Shown: piece by piece, positions 7,357-16,630 of the stretch | Layout: each line of letters starts with the position of its first letter | How positions within the stretch are numbered: position 1 is the stretch's first letter | NCBI RefSeq assembly: GCF_004362515.1 | Contig: NZ_SNXU01000001.1 | Location: 930,001 to 994,000, forward strand | Origin: Actinokineospora alba | GTDB taxonomy: Bacteria > Actinomycetota > Actinomycetes > Mycobacteriales > Pseudonocardiaceae | Direction: 5' to 3' | DNA length: 64,000 bases | Position numbers and translations under genes: made by a program | Notes under the pieces: model-generated | Database searches by the model: none | What the model was told of the DNA's origin: nothing | The model's input: the letters and a program-made list of their open reading frames with translations, nothing else

Positions 7357-10300
7357 GTGGCACAACCGACGCAGCTGAACCCAACGGAACAGGATGCCCT
7401 GGTCAAGCAGATCGGGCTCGCGTTGCTCCGGGCGGCACCCGCGGACTGGCATTCCATCACCGTCGACTACCGCGCGCTGGGTCGGTACGCGGAAGCGGTC
7501 GGCAAAGTGATCTTCGCTGATGAGACCACCGAGGAGTTGAAAGTCTCACCGGAGATCGCCGTGCTCTTCGGGCGGCTGCGGTCGGGGATGTACCGGGACG
7601 GGCGCGGGACTTGGTACAACGCCCGCTACCAGCTCGACCAGCCCTCGGCGTACAGCCTCGAGTACGACCGCGACGAACCGCGCTGGACGAACCCGCCACC
7701 GCCGCCCGCGTACGCCGACGACCTGCGGACCTTCCCCCGCGACGAGCAGAACGTGCCCGAGTGGCTGATGCGCCGGATGGCTGGGCTCAAGCCGCCGTTC
7801 CGGGTCGCGCGGATCTTCGACGGACCCGGCGCCGGTGGGCGTCCGGTGATCAACCGGCCGCCGATCGACGAGGGCGAGCGCGAGGACATCCTGCGCTACC
7901 TCGACGGCGCGCCCCTGGCGCTTCCGGCGCGCGGGTTCGACACCGATCACCTGGACGACGAGGCCCGGCAGTCGGTCCCGGTCGCGTTCCACACCGACGG
8001 CGCCTGGATCTGGCCGGCGGCGGTCAACTACTACCTGCGGACCCACAGCGTGCCGCCGGACCCGGACCTGCTCGAACACCTCCGGCGGGTGGAGTTCACC
8101 CTGCCCGAGGTCGACGACTCGACCCGGGCGGCGGCGGCGTCGTTCCTGGGGCGCGGGCCGCGCAGGCCACCGAACGGTGTGCGCCCGGCGCCCGCTCCCG
8201 TGCCCGCGCCTGCGCCTGCTCCGGCTGGGCCGCCGCCGATCATGGGGCCGGATGGGCCGGTGCCGCCGATCCCGGTGCAGGTCGGATTCGGGAACCGGGC
8301 GAAGCCGCCGGTCGAAGGGCCGGTGCACACAACCGAGCCGATCGACCGCACGCCTGCTGATGCCCCGGGGACGACGGCGGCCTGGTCGCCGACGCACGCC
8401 CCGACGGAGCCGACGGGCACGCACGCGACGGCGCCGATCGGGCGGGAGAAGGACAGTTGGTTCCCTGAACCCGCTGCTGGTCCTGGTGCTTCGGATTCGG
8501 CTCGGCCACCCGCGTTCGACTGGTCGGCTGAGGCGCCCGCGGCTCCGGCGGGCAGTTGGTTCCCGGAGCCTGCGACTGCTGCCGCGGCACCGGCTGAGGT
8601 CTCGGAGGAGGTTTCGGCGGCTGCCGGAACCCCGGCCGACCCGGCCTCCGCTGATTCGCAGGCCCCGAACTGGGCGCCAGATCAGGCTCCCGCGGCCGAC
8701 CAAGGCGTCACCGAACGCCCGAACTGGGCGACCGGCGCCGACGGCGCTTCCGCGGCCGACCAAAGCCCCACCGAATCCCCGAACTGGGCGAGCAACGCCG
8801 ACGGGGCTCCCGCCGCCAACCAGGGCTCCACCGAAACCGAGACCCCGAACTCGGAGACGAGCGACACCGAGGCACCGGCGGCGTCTTCCGATCATGGCTC
8901 CGCGTGGGCGTCCGGCGACGCCTCGGACTCTGGCGACTCCGCGCGAGCCGAGTCCGCCCCTGAATGGGCGGCGGGCGAACCTTCCGCCCAGTCCGCGGCG
9001 GGCTGGTCCAATCCCGTTGCCGGGCAACCGCAGGAGGCTTCCGGCCAGAACGCGGAGGCCGGGCCGTGGTCCGCCGACGACGCGGTGCCGTCTGGTGCCG
9101 ACGAGTCGTCGGCCGCCAAAGCGTCTTCCGGCCCGTACGAGCAGGTAAGTCTGCCTGACGTCGGCGCGGCAGGCGTGCCCGCGCGGGACGACTGGGATGT
9201 CACACCGCCCACGCCCGCGGGCGCCGATGTGGTGTCGGCGGCCAACCCGCCTTCGCCGGTGGCGCCGGGGGTGGCGGCTCAGTTCGATCAGCTGCAGGCA
9301 CGGCTGAGCGCGCTCGGCGTCCCCGAGTCCCGGTACCGGATCGGTGCGCTGCCGGAGTCGGCCGCGTGGGTGCTGGAGCAGTCCGGCGAGGCGTGGCGGG
9401 TCGGCTGGTTCGATGGCGGGTTCAGTGCTCCGCGGCAGTTCGACGACTTCGCGGACGCCTCGGCTTTCTTGCTGGGCAAGGTTTTGCTCGAGCCGGTCGA
9501 GTCCCCGCAGTCGACGATGCGAGCGTCGCTGGCCGACCTGGAAGACGACGACGATGACGAGTACGAGCACCGCCCCCGCAGGGCGGTGACCCCACCGGGG
9601 CCCGCGGGTGAAGACCTGTTCCGCCCCTCGCGCCCCGCCGACGACCTGTTCCGGCCGCGGCACACCGGCACCCCGGATTTCGACGACGAAGACGAAGACG
9701 AGTACCAGCACAGGCGCGCCGCGCCCCGCCCCACGCCGCGCGTGGGCGCCAAGCCCGACCCGGTAGCGGCACCCGGTATGTCGTTCGCTGGACAGCCGAC
9801 GACCGAGGCGTCCGCCACCGCTGACGGTCCCTTCGACGATGGACGTGGACCGACCGAGGCCGCGTTCGGCAGCCAGACCGCCCCAAGCGACTCGTTCGGC
9901 GGCGATGAACCGTCGTCGGCCACCGGCCCACGAACGACCGACGAACACTCGGCGAACGAGAGTTCGTTCAGTGATGGAAGCACCGCAACGGATGGCGCTT
10001 TCGACGGACCATCCTCGGCAGGCGGCGCGTTCGATGAAGAACGGGCCATGGCCGACGGTTCATTCGGCGGACCCGCCTCAGCCAGCGGTGATGAAGGTCG
10101 AACCACGGTCAGCGATGAGCGTTCCGCGGAGGACGGTGCGTTCGCCGCAGGCCAGAACACAGCTGAAGGGGTGTTCGCCGAGGGGCACTCCGCTGCCGGG
10201 GATGCGGCCGCCGACCGCCAGTCGGCGGCCGAGCACGCGATCGCTGACGGGCAGTCGGCGACTGATGGCGGCTTCGGCGGTGCGCAGGACGCGTTCGGTC

Positions 10301-12585
10301 GGCGGTCTGTGGCCGATGGGACGGCCGCTGGTGGTCACGGTCCTGACAACACCACGTTCGACGGTGGACATTCGGCAGGCGACGAAACCTTCGCCACCCA
10401 ACCCACCAACAGCGCGTTCGACGGCGGGCACTCGGCAGGCGACGAAACCTTCGCCGGCCAGACCGCCAACGGCGCGTTCGACGGTGGGCACTCGGCAGGC
10501 CAACCCGCCAACGCCACGTTCGACCACGGACACCCGACAGGCGACGAAACCTTCGCCACCCAACCCACCAACAGCGCGTTCGACGGTGGACACTCGGCAG
10601 GCCAACCCGCCAACGCCACGTTCGACCACGGACACCCGACAGGCGACGAAACCTTCGCCACCCAACCCACCAACAGCGCGTTCGACGGTGGACACTCGGC
10701 GAGCGACGAAACCTTCGCCGGTCAACCCACCAACAGCGCGTTCGACGGTGGACATTCGGCAGGCGACGAAACCTTCGCCGGTCAACCCGCCAACGCCACG
10801 TTCGACGGCAGGCAGCAGGCAGGCGACGAGACTTTCGCCGGCCAGCCCGCCAGCGGCGTGTTCGACGGTGGGCACTCGGCGGGCGACGAGACCTTCGCCG
10901 CCCAGCCCGCCAACGCCACGTTCGACGGCGGGCAGTCGGCAGGCGACGGCGCATTCGTTGGTGGGCATGCGCCCGCCAACGGTGGGGTTGAAGGAGAGTC
11001 GAACACCAACTCGGCGTTCGCGGGCGGGCAGCCCGCCGCCGCGGTTTCCAACGCGGGTGGGGAATCGGCGCCGGGGTCGTTGTTCACCCGTGACGATTCC
11101 GCAAGCGTCGCCGGAGCTGGTGGGCAAGCCGCAGGCACACCGGGCTCGTTGTTCACTCGCGCGGATTCCGCAAGCGATATGGGTACCCGTCCCGAAGACG
11201 CGCCCACGGACCCGCGCGGCATCCGGTTCGGCGACCGCGACGGCGCGGCTGGGTCACCCTTCGCCGACCGGCGACCCGCACCTGAAGACACTCAGGGTGT
11301 GCCGTTCGGGCGCGACGACTCGTCGCGGCTCGGTGAAGAACCTGCCGGGGGCATGACTTCTCCCCAGGGCCCACAGTTCGGCGGTGAACCTACCGGCGAC
11401 CCGATCTCCACACATGGCGCACAGTTCGGCAACCAACGCGCAGGCGACACGACGCCTCCACACGGGGCACCGTTCGGCGGCAGCGAGCCCGGCGACATGG
11501 CCGCCCCACGTGGGGCACAGTTCGGTAGCCAAACCACCGAGGACACGGCGTCCGGGCACGGCACTCAGGTCGACAGCGAACCCACCGGCGACGCGACCTC
11601 TGCGCATGGCGCGCAGTTCGGTGGCGACGACCCCACCCGCAACGCAACCTCCGCACATGGCGCGCAGTTCGGTGGCGACGAACCCAACCGCAACGCGGCC
11701 TCCGCGCATGGCACGCAGTTCGGTGCTAACGACCCGGCCGACAACGCGACCACCACCCACGGCACACCCTTTGATGGGAGCCACACCGCTGAGAACACAG
11801 CGGCCTCAAGTGGAGCGCGGTTCGGTGCCGACAACTCCGCCGACAGCGCGACCAGCACGCACGGCGCACCCTTTGGTGGCAGCCACGCTGGAAACGCGGC
11901 GGACTTGAGTGGAGCGCGGTTCGGTGCCAACGACGCCGCCGACAACGCGACCACTACGCAAGGCGCACCCTTTGGTGGCAGCCACGCTGGAAACGCGGCG
12001 GCTTCGGGTGGAGCGCGGTTTGGTGGTGGCGACTCAGCTGCGGACCTGGTGGCTTCCCGTGACGCACGCCCCGGTGGCGGCGAGGCCGCCGGTGGCAACC
12101 GGTTTGGCGGGGAGTCCGCCGGTGTGGCCTCTCCCCGTCGGGTCGGGGCCCCAGCCGGTGGTGGGCAGCAGTCCGGCGCCGGGGGTGGTTCCTCCTCCCC
12201 TGGGTCTGATTCCGGTGTGAAGCCACAGGACTGGGCGATCCAGCCTCGGCCGGGTGACCCGCCGCTGACGTTGTTCCGGGGGAAGACCCTGACCGAACTG
12301 CCGCCCGGTACCGAGATCGACCGCTACGGCGAGCCCTCCGGCAACCTGACCTACGCCGCGGGCACGCCGTTCGAGCGGCGGTCGCTGGTGCCAGACTGGG
12401 TGACGCGGCCCTACCGCGTGTACCGCGTCCAGCGGCCGACGGAGGCGTTGACCGGGGTCGCCATCCCGTGGTTCGAGCAGCCCGGTGGCGGGACCGCGTT
12501 CGTGCTCAACCGGTCGATCGCGGAACTCATCGAGAGCGGCCACCTGGTCGAGATCCCCAACCAGGTACCGCCGACGCGGCCGTAG
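7357..12585 (+). CDS. Giant repeat-rich protein with YezG-like N-terminus and C-terminal TNT toxin domain
   Basis: The 1742-residue protein starts at GTG 7357, with AGGAGA about 10 bases upstream. Residues 1 to about 115 resemble the YezG immunity family (ALLRAAPADWHSITVDYRAL, then ARYQLDQPSAYSLEYDRDEP). A second conserved module lies around 145-270. Residues about 275-625 are Pro/Ala/Ser rich and disordered. A short domain near 630-720 follows (LSALGVPESRYRIGALPESA). Next come two long tandem-repeat arrays. Residues about 1637-1742 form a TNT domain, the NAD+-glycohydrolase fold of M. tuberculosis CpnT, with EIDRYGEPSG, GTPFERRSL, PYRVYRV and IPWFEQPGGG. No signal peptide, LXG/WXG or ESX signal is visible, and no separate IFT-like immunity gene is adjacent. 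Domain calls are strong for TNT and moderate for YezG; secretion and toxicity are inference. Confidence 0.88.
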   Translation: MAQPTQLNPTEQDALVKQIGLALLRAAPADWHSITVDYRALGRYAEAVGKVIFADETTEELKVSPEIAVLFGRLRSGMYRDGRGTWYNARYQLDQPSAYSLEYDRDEPRWTNPPPPPAYADDLRTFPRDEQNVPEWLMRRMAGLKPPFRVARIFDGPGAGGRPVINRPPIDEGEREDILRYLDGAPLALPARGFDTDHLDDEARQSVPVAFHTDGAWIWPAAVNYYLRTHSVPPDPDLLEHLRRVEFTLPEVDDSTRAAAASFLGRGPRRPPNGVRPAPAPVPAPAPAPAGPPPIMGPDGPVPPIPVQVGFGNRAKPPVEGPVHTTEPIDRTPADAPGTTAAWSPTHAPTEPTGTHATAPIGREKDSWFPEPAAGPGASDSARPPAFDWSAEAPAAPAGSWFPEPATAAAAPAEVSEEVSAAAGTPADPASADSQAPNWAPDQAPAADQGVTERPNWATGADGASAADQSPTESPNWASNADGAPAANQGSTETETPNSETSDTEAPAASSDHGSAWASGDASDSGDSARAESAPEWAAGEPSAQSAAGWSNPVAGQPQEASGQNAEAGPWSADDAVPSGADESSAAKASSGPYEQVSLPDVGAAGVPARDDWDVTPPTPAGADVVSAANPPSPVAPGVAAQFDQLQARLSALGVPESRYRIGALPESAAWVLEQSGEAWRVGWFDGGFSAPRQFDDFADASAFLLGKVLLEPVESPQSTMRASLADLEDDDDDEYEHRPRRAVTPPGPAGEDLFRPSRPADDLFRPRHTGTPDFDDEDEDEYQHRRAAPRPTPRVGAKPDPVAAPGMSFAGQPTTEASATADGPFDDGRGPTEAAFGSQTAPSDSFGGDEPSSATGPRTTDEHSANESSFSDGSTATDGAFDGPSSAGGAFDEERAMADGSFGGPASASGDEGRTTVSDERSAEDGAFAAGQNTAEGVFAEGHSAAGDAAADRQSAAEHAIADGQSATDGGFGGAQDAFGRRSVADGTAAGGHGPDNTTFDGGHSAGDETFATQPTNSAFDGGHSAGDETFAGQTANGAFDGGHSAGQPANATFDHGHPTGDETFATQPTNSAFDGGHSAGQPANATFDHGHPTGDETFATQPTNSAFDGGHSASDETFAGQPTNSAFDGGHSAGDETFAGQPANATFDGRQQAGDETFAGQPASGVFDGGHSAGDETFAAQPANATFDGGQSAGDGAFVGGHAPANGGVEGESNTNSAFAGGQPAAAVSNAGGESAPGSLFTRDDSASVAGAGGQAAGTPGSLFTRADSASDMGTRPEDAPTDPRGIRFGDRDGAAGSPFADRRPAPEDTQGVPFGRDDSSRLGEEPAGGMTSPQGPQFGGEPTGDPISTHGAQFGNQRAGDTTPPHGAPFGGSEPGDMAAPRGAQFGSQTTEDTASGHGTQVDSEPTGDATSAHGAQFGGDDPTRNATSAHGAQFGGDEPNRNAASAHGTQFGANDPADNATTTHGTPFDGSHTAENTAASSGARFGADNSADSATSTHGAPFGGSHAGNAADLSGARFGANDAADNATTTQGAPFGGSHAGNAAASGGARFGGGDSAADLVASRDARPGGGEAAGGNRFGGESAGVASPRRVGAPAGGGQQSGAGGGSSSPGSDSGVKPQDWAIQPRPGDPPLTLFRGKTLTELPPGTEIDRYGEPSGNLTYAAGTPFERRSLVPDWVTRPYRVYRVQRPTEALTGVAIPWFEQPGGGTAFVLNRSIAELIESGHLVEIPNQVPPTRP
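10381..10944 (+). repeat. 60-bp coding tandem repeat array in TNT protein
   Basis: Eight units of 60 bases (consensus protein DETFAxQPxNxxFDGGHSAG) are interspersed with two 42-base short units at 10501-10542 and 10603-10644 (QPANATFDHGHPTG). The composite blocks 10501-10602 and 10603-10704 (102 bases each) are almost identical, differing at about two bases, which marks a recent duplication. All units are multiples of three, so the frame is kept. Confidence 0.93.
11374..12030 (+). repeat. About 50-bp degenerate coding repeats in TNT protein
   Basis: About thirteen imperfect units of 16-17 codons share a core H-G-A-Q/P-F-G followed by a variable acidic stretch, for example EPTGDATSAHGAQFGGD. 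The last part (11800-12010) alternates units ending AHAG-type and SSGARFG-type. The units are more diverged than the 60-bp array before them. Confidence 0.85.
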
Positions 12586-12587
12586 CC

Positions 12588-13172
12588 CTAGTCGATCTGC
12601 AGGCCGTGGGCGGCGGCGAACGCCACCGCGGTGTGCAGGTCGACGCGGGCGCCGCGCAGGCTTGCCTGGACGAGGCCGTCGGCGGTGATGCGGGCGTCGC
12701 GGAGGTCGGCGCCCTCGAGGTTGGCGCCGCGCAGGCGGGCGCCCGTGAGGTCCGCCTCGCGGAGGTCGGCTTCCCTTAGGTCGGCGTCGGTGAGGTTGGC
12801 CTCGCGGAAACGCAGGCCGGTGAGCTTGGCCTTGCGCAGCGCGGCCCCGGCCAGGCCGACGAGGGTCAGGTCGGTGTCGGTCACGGTCCAGGGACGCAGC
12901 CTGCAGTCGAGGAACGTCGAGCCGATGAGGCTGCAGCCCGCGAACTCGCTGAACATCAGGGTGGCGCGGTCGAACGTGCAGGTCCGGAACGCCGTAGAGC
13001 GGTGTCGGGACTCCCCCAGGTCGGCGCGGGTGAAGTCGCACTTGGTGAACGTGCAGCCGGTCGTCACCAGGCCGCGCAGGTCGGCGTCGGTGAAGTCGCA
13101 GTCGGTGAAGTGCCGCTGGTCCCACTGCTGCCCGTGCAGATCACTGTCGCTGTAGTCCTCGCCGGTCTCCAC
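12588..13172 (-). CDS. Pentapeptide-repeat protein
   Basis: The 194-residue protein is built almost wholly from pentapeptide repeats of the A(D/N)LXX type. Clear runs are CDFTDADLRGL, CDFTRADLGES and ANLTDADLREADLREADLTG, ending with ANLEGADLRDARI. Such proteins fold into a right-handed square beta-helix; members such as MfpA and Qnr bind DNA gyrase and mimic DNA, but most have no known role. Two short interruptions fall near residues 55-60 and 90-100. It converges on the TNT gene with 2 bases between stops. Whether the two are functionally linked is unknown; it is not an IFT-type immunity protein. Confidence 0.9.
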   Translation of the reverse strand: METGEDYSDSDLHGQQWDQRHFTDCDFTDADLRGLVTTGCTFTKCDFTRADLGESRHRSTAFRTCTFDRATLMFSEFAGCSLIGSTFLDCRLRPWTVTDTDLTLVGLAGAALRKAKLTGLRFREANLTDADLREADLREADLTGARLRGANLEGADLRDARITADGLVQASLRGARVDLHTAVAFAAAHGLQID

Positions 13173-13195
13173 CTCCCCAGCCTGTCATGCCCCAC

Positions 13196-16100
13196 TCACC
13201 GGAAGTCGCGCGACTTGGCCGGGATGCGCATGTCGAGTCGCTGCAACCGGTCGGCATAGAGGCTCACCACCCCCTCGACGCTCTCCACCACACCACGCAC
13301 CAGCAGGGCCGAGCTGGATCGCGCGACCCTGCGGTAGCGCGCCCACAGTCCGGGCGAGCACACCACGTTGACCATGCCGGTCTCGTCCTCGATGTTGAGG
13401 AACGTGACCCCGCCCGCGGTCTGTGGGCGCTGCCGGTGAGTGACCGCGCCCCCGAGCAGGACCCGCGAGCCGGTGTCCACTTTGGACAATTCGATGGCGG
13501 TCAGCGCGCCCAGGCGGGTCAGGCGTTCGCGGATGAACTGGGTCGGGAAGCTGTCCGGCGACAGGCCGGTGGCCCAGACGTCGGCGACGGCGAGTTCGAG
13601 TTCGTCCATCCCGGGCAGCTCCGGGGCCTTGACGCCGACAGCGGTGCCCGGCAAGCGATCCGGCCGTTCAGCGGCCGCTGCACCCGCTGCCCACAGGGCC
13701 TCGCGGCGGAGCAGGCCGAAGCAGCCGAACGCGCCCGCGGTCGACAGCGCCTCCACCTGGGGACGGGTGAGCTGGACGCGGCGGGCCAGGTCGACCATGT
13801 CCAGGTACGGGCCCTCGCCGCGTTCGGCGACGATGCGTTCGGCCAGGTCGTCGCCGATCAGGCGGACCGCACCCAGGCCCAGGCGCACGGCCTGTTCGTC
13901 GCTGCCCGGTTCGACCGGTTCGAGGGTGGCGTGCTCAAGGCTGGCGTTGATGTCCGGCCCGCGCACGGTGACCCCGTGCCGCCGCGCGTCGGCGACCAGG
14001 GACTGCGGCGAGTAGAAGCCCATCGGCTGCGCGCGCAGCAGGGCGGCGCAGAAGGCGGCCGGGTAGTACAGCTTGAACCAGGCGCTGGCGAACACCAGGT
14101 AGGCGAAGCTCAGGGCGTGGCTCTCCGGGAAGCCGAAGTTGGCGAACGCCAAGAGTTTCTCGTAGATGCGCGCGGCCAGCGCCTCGTCGAGACCGTTGCT
14201 CGCGGCGCCCGCGTAGAACCGTTCGCGCAGCCGCTCCATCCGGCGCGTGGACCGTTTGGCGCCCATGGCGCGGCGCAGTTCGTCGGCCTCGGCTGGGCTG
14301 AAGTCCGCGACGTCGACCGCGATCTGCATGAGCTGCTCCTGGAAGAGCGGGACACCGAGCGTCTTGTGCAGCGCGTTCTTCAGCAGCGGGTGGTCGACGG
14401 TGGGCTCCTCCTTGCCGTTCTTGCGGCGGATGAAGGGATGCACCGACCCGCCCTGGATCGGCCCCGGCCGGATGAGCGCGACCTCGACGACCAGATCGTA
14501 GAACTCCGTGGGGCGCAGGCGGGGCAACGTGGCCATCTGCGCGCGGCTCTCCACCTGGAACACGCCGACCGAGTCGGCGCGGCAGAGCATCTCGTAGACC
14601 CGCTGGTCGGCGAGGTTCAGCGCACCGATGTCGACCGGGACCCCGTGGTGTTTGCCGACCAGGTCGACCACGTAGTGCAACGCGGACAGCATGCCCAGGC
14701 CCAGGAGGTCGAACTTGACCAGTCCGACGGCGGCGCAGTCGTCCTTGTCCCACTGCAGCACCGTGCGCTTGGGCATCCGCGCGGGCTCGACCGGGCAGAC
14801 CTCGCTGACCGGGCGGTCGCAGATGACCATGCCGCCGGAGTGGATTCCCAGGTGGCGCGGGAAGTTCTCCAACTGCCCGGCCAGTTCGAGGACCGCGGTC
14901 GGAACATCGAGGTGGTTGTCGTCCAAAGTGGACTGCAACGGTCCCCAGCGGTCGATCTGCTTGCTCCAGGCGTCCTGCTGGCCGGGCGAGTAGCCCAGCG
15001 CCTTGGCCATGTCACGCACCGTCGACTTCGCGCGGTAGGTGATCACGTTCGCCACCTGAGCGGCGTGGCGCCGGTCGTACTTGTCGTAGACGAACTGGAT
15101 GACCTCCTCGCGGCGGTCGGACTCGATGTCGAGGTCGATGTCGGGCGGGCCGTCGCGGGCCGGGGCCAGGAACCGCTCGAAGAGCAGCTCCCAGCGCACG
15201 GCGTCGACATTGGTGATCCCGAGCGCGTAGCAGACCGCCGAGTTCGCCGCCGAGCCTCGGCCCTGGCAGTAGATGTCGTTGTCGCGGCAGAACTTCACGA
15301 TGTCCCAGACGACGAGGAAGTAGCCCGGGAAACCGAGTTCCTCGATGACCTGGAGTTCGTGAGCGAGCTGCGCGTAGGCCCGGGGACGTTCGGCCGACGA
15401 GCCGTACTTGACCGCGGCGCCCTCGTAGGTCAGCTTCCGCAGGAAGGTGACCTCGGTGTGCCCGTCGAGCACGTCGAACGGCGGCAGCTTCGGCGCGACC
15501 AGGTGCAGGTCGAACGCGAGTTGCACGCCGAGCAGGGCGGCGCGCTGCACGGCGCCCGGGTAGCGGGCGAACCGGTCGGCCATCTCCTGCCCGGTCCGCA
15601 GGTGGGCGGTGGGCGAGGGCGGCAGCCAGCCCGCCAGCTCGTCGAGGCTGCGCCGGGCCCGCACCGCGGCCATCGCCGCCGCGAGATGCCCGCGCGACGG
15701 GTGCGCGTAGTGCACGGCGTTCGTCGCGACGGTCGGCAGGCCGAGGTCGGCGGCCATGCCCGCGAGCAGGTCGTTGCGGTCGGTGTCGTCGGGCATGCCG
15801 TGGTCGACGAGTTCGACATAGACGCGGTCGGGCCCGTATGCCGAGGACAGGAGCCTGAGCTGCTCGAACGCGGCCTGGGGCCCACCACTGGCGAGCGCCA
15901 GCCGGACACCGCCCTTGCGGCAGCCGGTGAGCACGACACAGTCGTCGCGGGTCTCCTCGACGACCTCGAGAAGGTCGTAGACCGGTTTGCCCTTCTCCTC
16001 ACCGCGCAGGTGCGCGGCGGTGAGCACCCGACACAGGCTGTGGTAGCCGGCCTGTTTGTCGGCGAGCAGCAGCAGATGCTCCCCTTCGGGGTCGGCGACA

Positions 16101-16510
16101 CCGTTCTGCGGGCCGGTGAGGCCGAGGCTCAGCTCGGTGCCGAAGACCGTGCGCATGCCCAGCTCTTTGGCCGCCTCGGCGAACCGGACCACGCCGTACA
16201 TGCCGTCGTGGTCGGTCAGCGCTATGGCGTCGAGACCGAGGAGCGACGCCGCCTCCACCAGCTCCTCCGGATGGCTCGCGCCGTCGAGGAAGCTGAAGTT
16301 GGAATGGCAGTGCAGCTCCGCGTACGGCACCCGCGAATCCCCGTCGGCCTGGTCGGTGACGCCGGGCGGCCCGACCCCCATCGGCGGCACATAGCGGTCG
16401 CGGCGGCGGGTCCAGCCCGGGCTGTCACCACCGTCGCCGACCTCCGGCGGCCTGCCGGAGAGGATGCGCTCGAGTTCCGACCACCGAACCGGTGGGTTGT
16501 TCCATCCCAT
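13196..16510 (-). CDS. dnaE2: Error-prone DNA polymerase DnaE2 (ImuC)
   Basis: The 1104-residue protein is a C-family polymerase of the DnaE2/ImuC type, the catalytic subunit for SOS-induced translesion synthesis. The N-terminal PHP domain begins YAELHCHSNFSFLDGASHPE (residues 63-82). The palm carries the acidic PDIDLDIESD motif near residues 455-463, followed by the VANVITYRAKSTVRDMAKALG segment. A tandem HhH (GDDLAERIVAERGE) and an OB-fold (SRVLLGGAVTHRQRPQTAGG) close the protein. Lengths of DnaE2 are typically about 1050-1100. It lies downstream of imuA' and imuB in the same direction, so it is probably in the same SOS-controlled unit. No strong ribosome site precedes ATG 16510. Confidence 0.96.
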   Translation of the reverse strand: MGWNNPPVRWSELERILSGRPPEVGDGGDSPGWTRRRDRYVPPMGVGPPGVTDQADGDSRVPYAELHCHSNFSFLDGASHPEELVEAASLLGLDAIALTDHDGMYGVVRFAEAAKELGMRTVFGTELSLGLTGPQNGVADPEGEHLLLLADKQAGYHSLCRVLTAAHLRGEEKGKPVYDLLEVVEETRDDCVVLTGCRKGGVRLALASGGPQAAFEQLRLLSSAYGPDRVYVELVDHGMPDDTDRNDLLAGMAADLGLPTVATNAVHYAHPSRGHLAAAMAAVRARRSLDELAGWLPPSPTAHLRTGQEMADRFARYPGAVQRAALLGVQLAFDLHLVAPKLPPFDVLDGHTEVTFLRKLTYEGAAVKYGSSAERPRAYAQLAHELQVIEELGFPGYFLVVWDIVKFCRDNDIYCQGRGSAANSAVCYALGITNVDAVRWELLFERFLAPARDGPPDIDLDIESDRREEVIQFVYDKYDRRHAAQVANVITYRAKSTVRDMAKALGYSPGQQDAWSKQIDRWGPLQSTLDDNHLDVPTAVLELAGQLENFPRHLGIHSGGMVICDRPVSEVCPVEPARMPKRTVLQWDKDDCAAVGLVKFDLLGLGMLSALHYVVDLVGKHHGVPVDIGALNLADQRVYEMLCRADSVGVFQVESRAQMATLPRLRPTEFYDLVVEVALIRPGPIQGGSVHPFIRRKNGKEEPTVDHPLLKNALHKTLGVPLFQEQLMQIAVDVADFSPAEADELRRAMGAKRSTRRMERLRERFYAGAASNGLDEALAARIYEKLLAFANFGFPESHALSFAYLVFASAWFKLYYPAAFCAALLRAQPMGFYSPQSLVADARRHGVTVRGPDINASLEHATLEPVEPGSDEQAVRLGLGAVRLIGDDLAERIVAERGEGPYLDMVDLARRVQLTRPQVEALSTAGAFGCFGLLRREALWAAGAAAAERPDRLPGTAVGVKAPELPGMDELELAVADVWATGLSPDSFPTQFIRERLTRLGALTAIELSKVDTGSRVLLGGAVTHRQRPQTAGGVTFLNIEDETGMVNVVCSPGLWARYRRVARSSSALLVRGVVESVEGVVSLYADRLQRLDMRIPAKSRDFR

Positions 16511-16522
16511 TCGGGCGGCCGG

Positions 16523-16630
16523 TCAGGGAGACAGGGATTCGGGCGAGCGGCGCGGCAGCGGGATCAGGTCGGTCAAGTCGATCCAGTCGGCCCCATCGAT
16601 GGCGGTGAGCGGGTCTTCGTCGTATGGCAT
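16523..16630 (-). CDS. Hidden 35-codon ORF between imuB and dnaE2
   Basis: An ATG at 16630-16628 overlaps the imuB TGA (ATGA) and opens a 35-codon frame, MPYDEDPLTAIDGADWIDLT then DLIPLPRRSPESLSP, ending 12 bases before dnaE2. The peptide is strongly acidic in its first 20 residues and has no cysteine or membrane segment. The overlap suggests translational coupling within the SOS mutasome operon. I do not recognise it. It could be a real micro-protein partner of ImuB/DnaE2, or only a spacer that carries ribosomes to dnaE2. Confidence 0.55.
   Translation of the reverse strand: MPYDEDPLTAIDGADWIDLTDLIPLPRRSPESLSP

Noticed and set aside
7546..9948. An 800-codon minus-strand frame opposite the TNT gene
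   Set aside because: Arg/Gly-rich shadow of the TNT reading frame, without ribosome site or recognisable domain.
10381..10944. Possible CRISPR-like array
   Set aside because: The units are contiguous in-frame coding repeats without unique spacers.
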